A stretch of DNA of 64,000 nucleotides from an uncultured Paracoccaceae bacterium. Its GTDB lineage: Bacteria; Pseudomonadota; Alphaproteobacteria; Rhodobacterales; Rhodobacteraceae. A model generated the notes under the pieces. That model was not told the DNA's origin. It did not search any database and saw only the letters and a program-made list of their open reading frames with translations. Below are positions 59,919 through 64,000 of the stretch, in pieces (positions within the stretch are counted from its first letter, which is position 1; the number at the start of each line of letters is the position of its first letter). Location: contig CANMIX010000001.1 in NCBI GenBank assembly GCA_947497985.1, forward strand, positions 62,001 through 126,000. The letters are read 5' to 3'. Both the position numbers and the translations under genes were made by a program.

Positions 59919-62846
59919 TCATGGGCTTTTTTTATCCGCAGCCCCACCATTGGGCGGGGTCAGAAGCGGACGCAACAAGGCCAAAGGATGCGCCTTGAGG
60001 CTCAGCCGCATGGCCACATAATCCTCGACCACTTCCTCTCCCAATGTCATCTGCGGCAGGTTCGCAGCAGGCTCCTGGATCAATTCCCCCTCCAGCTCAC
60101 GTTCAAACAGCGGCAAGGGGCGTTTGGCGGTGATCGCCTTGGCCGCCCACAGGGCCTCGCGCCGGGTCATCCCCAACGCGGCAAACGTATCCGCCTCGGC
60201 CAGCCGTGCAATCACCGGCGGCAACAACCCCGCCTTGCGCCAGACATCCGCCACCTCGTGGTATCCATTGCCGCGCGCCGCCGTTAGCCAGCTGACATCT
60301 TCGTCCGACAGACCTTTGATCTGGCGAAAACCAAGCCGCAACGCCAAGCCGCCGCGCCCGTCTGGCTCCATCACATTGTCCCAATAAGACTGGTTCACGC
60401 AGATGGGCCGCACCTCAACCCCATGTTCGCGGGCATCGCGGATGATCTGGGCCGGCGCATAAAACCCCATCGGCTGCGCATTCAACAGCGCGCAGGCAAA
60501 GATGCCCGGATGGTGGCATTTGATCCAGGCCGAGGCATAGACCAGCAGCGCAAAAGACGCCGCGTGGCTTTCGGGAAACCCATAAGAGCCAAACCCCTCG
60601 ATCTGGGAGAAACACCGTTCCGAGAAATCCGCATCATAGCCGTTTTGCGCCATCCCCCGCAGGAACAGGCTGCGGAACTCACTGACATTGCCGTGTTTCT
60701 TGAACGTCGCAAGCGAGCGGCGCAGCCGGTCCGCCTGTTCCGGCGTAAACCCTGCCCCCACCATGGCAATCTGCATCGCCTGTTCCTGAAACAAAGGCAC
60801 GCCCAGCGTTTTCCCCAGCACCTCACCCAGGGCATCGGATGGGAAATCCACCGGCTCCTCGCCGTTGCGGCGGCGAATATAGGGATGCACCATATCGCCC
60901 TGGATCGGGCCGGGCCGGATGATCGCCACCTCGATCACCAGATCATAGAAATGGCGCGGGCGCATCCGCGGCAGGAAATTCATCTGCGCCCGGCTTTCCA
61001 CCTGGAACACCCCAATGCTGTCAGCCTTGCACAGCATGTCGTAAACCGCCGGATCCTCGGGCGGCAGCGTGGCCAGCGTATAGTCCAGTTGGTGATGCTG
61101 CCGCATCAGATCAAAGGCCTTGCGGATACAGGTCAACATGCCCAGCGACAGAACATCCACTTTAAGGATGCCCAGCGTTTCGATGTCATCCTTGTCCCAG
61201 CAGATGACCGTGCGCCCTTCCATCGTGGCATTTTCAAGCGGCACCAGCTCATCCAGCCGCCCTTCGGTGATGATAAATCCCCCCACATGCTGGGACAGAT
61301 GACGGGGAAAGCCGATCAGCTCCTCGACCAGGGCCAGGGTCTGGCGCAGACGGCGATCATTGGGATCCAGGCCGATTTCACGCAACCGTTCCTCAGTCAC
61401 GGCAGAGCTGGCGTAAAAGCCCCAAAGCTGCGATGCCATGGCCGCAATTGTATCCTCGCTCAACCCCATGGCGCGGCCCACTTCGCGAATGGCGCGTTTG
61501 CCCCGATAATGGATCACCGTCGCACACAGGCCGGCGCGTTCGCGGCCATAGCGTTCATAGATCCACTGGATCACTTCCTCACGGCGTTCATGTTCAAAAT
61601 CCACGTCAATATCAGGGGGCTCATCACGGGCCTCGCTGACAAACCGTTCAAACACCATCGTGCCCATTTCAGGACTGACCGAGGTCACGCCAAGGCAAAA
61701 GCACACCACCGAATTGGCCGCAGAGCCCCGCCCCTGACACAAGATATCGCGAGAGCGGGCAAAATGGACGATATCGCGCACCGTAAGGAAATAGGGTTCA
61801 TACTTCAGCTTTTGGATCAGGGCGAGTTCATGTTCCAACATGGCGCGCACCTTTTGCGAGACCCCGGCCGGGTAGCGCCAGCGCAACCCTTCTTCGGCGA
61901 GACGGCGCAACCGCTCGGTCGGGGTCTCGCCCTCGGCCTCACTTGGGTAGTCATAGCGCAGCTCATCCAGAGAAAACGTCAGTGCCGCGGCCAGGTCGGC
62001 GGTGCGGTGGACCGCGTCCTCGAAGCCTTTGAACAGATGGAGCATTTCAGCAACAGAACGCAGGCGCTGTTCCCCATTGGCCAAAGCCGCCCGGCCAAGA
62101 CGATCCACCCGGCGCCCCAGACGGACGGCTGATAAAACATCCGCCAACCGCCGCCGCCGCCCATGATGCATCCGTGGCGCGGCACTGGCCAATGTGGGCA
62201 AGCCCAACTGTGCGGCCACTTCGGTCAAAGCCGTGAACCGCGCCGGGTCCGCCCCATCATAATGCGGCGACATCATCAGATGCATCCGCCCGCCAAAGCG
62301 GCGCGTCAACCCGTCCATATGCGGCCCCCACCCGCCCGCGCCGCCGGGCATATCGGTCGCCTGTGGCACCAGGATCAGGTGGAGATCTTGTGCAAATTCC
62401 ATCAGATCCGCCAGGTGGAGGGTACAGCTGCCTTTGCCTGCTCGGAGCCGTCCCACAGACAGAAGCCGGGTCAGGTTGCCCCAGCCCTTCCGGGTCTGCG
62501 GCAGGGCGATGACCGGCGGCGCGTCCACGCATTCCAACCGCGCCGCTGGGATCAGACGTGGGACATCGTAGATCGGGAAACTGTTGCGACTACGCGACAG
62601 ATGCGCGGGACGAGGTGGGCCAATCGGCGTGTTCCCCTGATCCCAGGCCTGACGTTCCCGTACCCGGCGGGCAATATCACGCGCTTCGGCATGGGCCCGC
62701 ACGATCCCCGCAACCGAGTTCACATCCGCAATCGCCAGCGCCGCAACCCCGATGGTCAGCGCACGGGTGATATACTCCTCCGGATGTGCGGCTCCGGTGA
62801 GAAAGGTGAAATTGGACAGGCAGGCGAATTCGGCAAACATGGACAT
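59919..62846 (-). CDS. dnaE2: Error-prone DNA polymerase DnaE2
   Basis: 975 residues. Alpha-subunit-like polymerase of the SOS mutasome. The N-terminal PHP domain is DnaE2-like (FAEFACLSNFTFLTGAAHPE); catalytic aspartates in PDIDVDFEHERREEV (about 411-417); ILCQGRGSAANSVVCF and LGVPLFQEQAMQIAMVGAGF also match. The helix-hairpin-helix region (GLRQIKGL-like, residues about 850-880) is present, but the C-terminus is shorter than replicative DnaE, with no tau-binding tail. ATG 62846 or 62840 is the start; longer frames would place the SOS box inside the gene. imuA and imuB are not adjacent. Confidence 0.93.
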   Translation of the reverse strand: MSMFAEFACLSNFTFLTGAAHPEEYITRALTIGVAALAIADVNSVAGIVRAHAEARDIARRVRERQAWDQGNTPIGPPRPAHLSRSRNSFPIYDVPRLIPAARLECVDAPPVIALPQTRKGWGNLTRLLSVGRLRAGKGSCTLHLADLMEFAQDLHLILVPQATDMPGGAGGWGPHMDGLTRRFGGRMHLMMSPHYDGADPARFTALTEVAAQLGLPTLASAAPRMHHGRRRRLADVLSAVRLGRRVDRLGRAALANGEQRLRSVAEMLHLFKGFEDAVHRTADLAAALTFSLDELRYDYPSEAEGETPTERLRRLAEEGLRWRYPAGVSQKVRAMLEHELALIQKLKYEPYFLTVRDIVHFARSRDILCQGRGSAANSVVCFCLGVTSVSPEMGTMVFERFVSEARDEPPDIDVDFEHERREEVIQWIYERYGRERAGLCATVIHYRGKRAIREVGRAMGLSEDTIAAMASQLWGFYASSAVTEERLREIGLDPNDRRLRQTLALVEELIGFPRHLSQHVGGFIITEGRLDELVPLENATMEGRTVICWDKDDIETLGILKVDVLSLGMLTCIRKAFDLMRQHHQLDYTLATLPPEDPAVYDMLCKADSIGVFQVESRAQMNFLPRMRPRHFYDLVIEVAIIRPGPIQGDMVHPYIRRRNGEEPVDFPSDALGEVLGKTLGVPLFQEQAMQIAMVGAGFTPEQADRLRRSLATFKKHGNVSEFRSLFLRGMAQNGYDADFSERCFSQIEGFGSYGFPESHAASFALLVYASAWIKCHHPGIFACALLNAQPMGFYAPAQIIRDAREHGVEVRPICVNQSYWDNVMEPDGRGGLALRLGFRQIKGLSDEDVSWLTAARGNGYHEVADVWRKAGLLPPVIARLAEADTFAALGMTRREALWAAKAITAKRPLPLFERELEGELIQEPAANLPQMTLGEEVVEDYVAMRLSLKAHPLALLRPLLTPPNGGAADKKSP

Positions 62847-62860
62847 GGTAGCGTCATGAT

Positions 62861-62875
62861 ATTCCCTTTTTGTTC
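62861..62875. promoter_or_regulatory. Degenerate SOS box upstream of dnaE2
   Basis: ATTC-CCTTTTT-GTTC: the alphaproteobacterial LexA box with one mismatch (A for G in the first half). It lies 15-30 bases before the dnaE2 start, between the FAD-oxidoreductase stop and dnaE2. Confidence 0.6.
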
Positions 62876-62905
62876 CCATTACGAGTCCGCTGTGAACCAA
62901 GGGAA

Positions 62906-64000
62906 TTACCGTGCAGAAACCAGATGCGCCAGGGTCGCGCCAGTCTCATAATAGGCACTGCGCAGCCCGGTGAAACCTTCGGAGTGGTCTGGTTGAACCT
63001 CTGTCGGCATGGTGGCTTTATCGCCTTTCAGCAATGCCTTAGCTGCACTGGTTCCAAACACCGTACCGGGACCGATTCCACGTCCCGAATAGCCAAACAC
63101 CGCCAAAGCATCTGGACCAAATTCAACGGTCTTGGGAATATGGTCACCTGTCATCGCAATCTGACCACGCCAATGATGTTCAAACGGCAGATTCGCCAGT
63201 TCGGGAAAGATCTGCACCAGTTTGCGCGTGGCCCAGCGCGTATGGACAGCCCCCGCCGCGCCAGTGGCATTACCGATGCCACCAACGATCAGGCGACCGG
63301 ATTGATCCATACGAAAGGACGACATCACAAGCGCCGTGTCCCAGCATCCTTCGCCGCCCGCCAGAATCCGTTCGCGCTGCGCGGGAGGAAGGGGCGCGGT
63401 GGCGAATTGGCTGTAGGACACAGGGACAAAAGCGGGGGTATAAGGGCTATTGATCCCGTCAAAATAGGCATTTGTCGCCAGTAAGATCGTTTTGGCCGCG
63501 ACGCGGCCTTGCGCGGTTTGGACCTGCCAGCGTCCCTCATCCCGTGAAAGCTGTTTGACCGCGGATCCGGTGAAAATTTGCGCACCGGCCAGCTGAGCCG
63601 CGCGCGCCAGCCCGGTGCAATAGGATAGGGGTTGGACCGTTCCTGCGCGCGGATCAAAAAGCGCACCATGATAGAGGTCCGATCCCGTCCGTCGCGCGGT
63701 CTCTGCCGCGTCCAACAGCTGGAGCGGCGCGCCGAATTGATTGCCTTGGCGGTGTCGGCTTTCCAGATCACGCAGGCCGGAGGGCGCGTGGGCCAGGTGA
63801 AGCGTGCCGTTCCGGGTCGCTTCGCATGAGATATCGTGGCGCGCAATCAGATCGAACACCTGCGAGGGGGCATCGGAAAGGACATCAATCAAATGCCGGC
63901 CCGGACCGTCGCCAAGTGCGGCGATCACTGCGTCTGGGGGCAACCAAAGGCCTGCGTTGACCAGACCCACATTGCGACCCGAGCCGCCGTGACCGATGGT
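62906..64000 (-). CDS. FAD-dependent amine/D-amino acid oxidoreductase (5' end outside window)
   Basis: The last 364 residues of a DadA/DAAO-type flavoprotein; it runs off the right edge, so the start is missing. The first visible residues, IGHGGSGRNVGLVNAGLWLP, follow the usual FAD-binding fold and glutamate. RVAAKTILLATNAYFDG and SGRGIGPGTVFGTSAAKALL are family blocks. Substrates include D-amino acids, glycine or sarcosine-type amines; not determinable. It lies directly upstream of dnaE2, with the SOS box between them. Confidence 0.9.
   Translation of the reverse strand, partial: TIGHGGSGRNVGLVNAGLWLPPDAVIAALGDGPGRHLIDVLSDAPSQVFDLIARHDISCEATRNGTLHLAHAPSGLRDLESRHRQGNQFGAPLQLLDAAETARRTGSDLYHGALFDPRAGTVQPLSYCTGLARAAQLAGAQIFTGSAVKQLSRDEGRWQVQTAQGRVAAKTILLATNAYFDGINSPYTPAFVPVSYSQFATAPLPPAQRERILAGGEGCWDTALVMSSFRMDQSGRLIVGGIGNATGAAGAVHTRWATRKLVQIFPELANLPFEHHWRGQIAMTGDHIPKTVEFGPDALAVFGYSGRGIGPGTVFGTSAAKALLKGDKATMPTEVQPDHSEGFTGLRSAYYETGATLAHLVSAR

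Noticed and set aside
60423-62132. A 569-codon open frame antisense to dnaE2
   Set aside because: Runs through the catalytic core of dnaE2 on the other strand and shows no recognisable domain; GC-rich shadow.
1-64000. Prophage, insertion sequence, integron, CRISPR array or tRNA cluster
   Set aside because: No transposase, integrase, capsid or Cas-like protein, no regularly spaced repeats and no cloverleaf with a CCA-type end was seen.

Overview
The window looks like a chromosomal segment of a marine Rhodobacteraceae (Roseobacter-group) alphaproteobacterium. Reasons: the gene order ffh - acetyltransferases - chorismate mutase - rpsP - rimM - trmD, families largely restricted to alphaproteobacteria (DUF2794, DUF6478-like, MbfA, ImuB/DnaE2), an Irr-type iron palindrome, alphaproteobacterial GTTC-N7-GTTC SOS boxes, GC-rich codon use and typical Roseobacter transporters. 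The content is nearly all chromosomal housekeeping and metabolism. I see no phage, insertion sequence, integron, CRISPR array, tRNA or rRNA.

Layout. 1-2.0 kb: an EF-G-like GTPase cut by the window edge and a membrane SRPBCC protein. 2.5-10.1 kb: a translation and protein-export block (ffh, rpsP, rimM, trmD) carrying four tandem GNAT acetyltransferases, chorismate mutase, BluB and a 48-residue membrane peptide, with a reversed APH-like kinase gene between rimM and trmD. 10.1-11.4 kb: a class III nucleotidyl cyclase. 11.7-21.5 kb: a glycerol-3-phosphate/glycerophosphodiester locus (ugpBAECQ, HAD phosphatase, DeoR/GlpR regulator, phosphonate monoester hydrolase-type phosphodiesterase, glycerate kinase). 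21.5-27.2 kb: an HpaR-like MarR regulator divergent from a five-gene Liv-type ABC importer. 27.2-36 kb: asd, a DUF3095 cyclase-like protein, carbonic anhydrase, M17 aminopeptidase, NlpC/P60 peptidase, DUF2794 and imuB. 36-42.5 kb: cytochrome c, TetR regulator, mbfA, AEC transporter, fghA, sthA, DUF188. 43-51.6 kb: DMT transporter, HAD phosphatase, ornithine cyclodeaminase family, MFS, zapE, folC, accD, CPBP protease. 51.7-64 kb: a lipoprotein with two family-restricted hypotheticals, ICL/PEPM enzyme, ada, ctpA-envC-gpmI, dnaE2 and a partial FAD amine oxidoreductase.

How the genes fit together. The ugp block can import glycerophosphodiesters and break them down to G3P, glycerol and glycerate with several phosphoesterases. 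The ImuB and DnaE2 subunits of the damage-induced mutasome lie about 24 kb apart, each behind its own SOS box (one exact, one degenerate), with no imuA in view. mbfA has a near-perfect ICE/Irr palindrome 15 bases before its start codon.

The most novel signal is a dispersed intergenic element in four copies (38.38-38.46 kb minus, 38.50-38.57 kb plus, 45.62-45.68 kb minus, 48.21-48.27 kb plus). Each copy has two hairpins whose stems differ in sequence but keep pairing, joined by a conserved GCCCAAC(GGGA) linker and ending in GGCGGGAG. That is a covariation pattern expected of a structured RNA or a REP-like element. All functional statements rest on reading the sequence and family knowledge; no database search was run.
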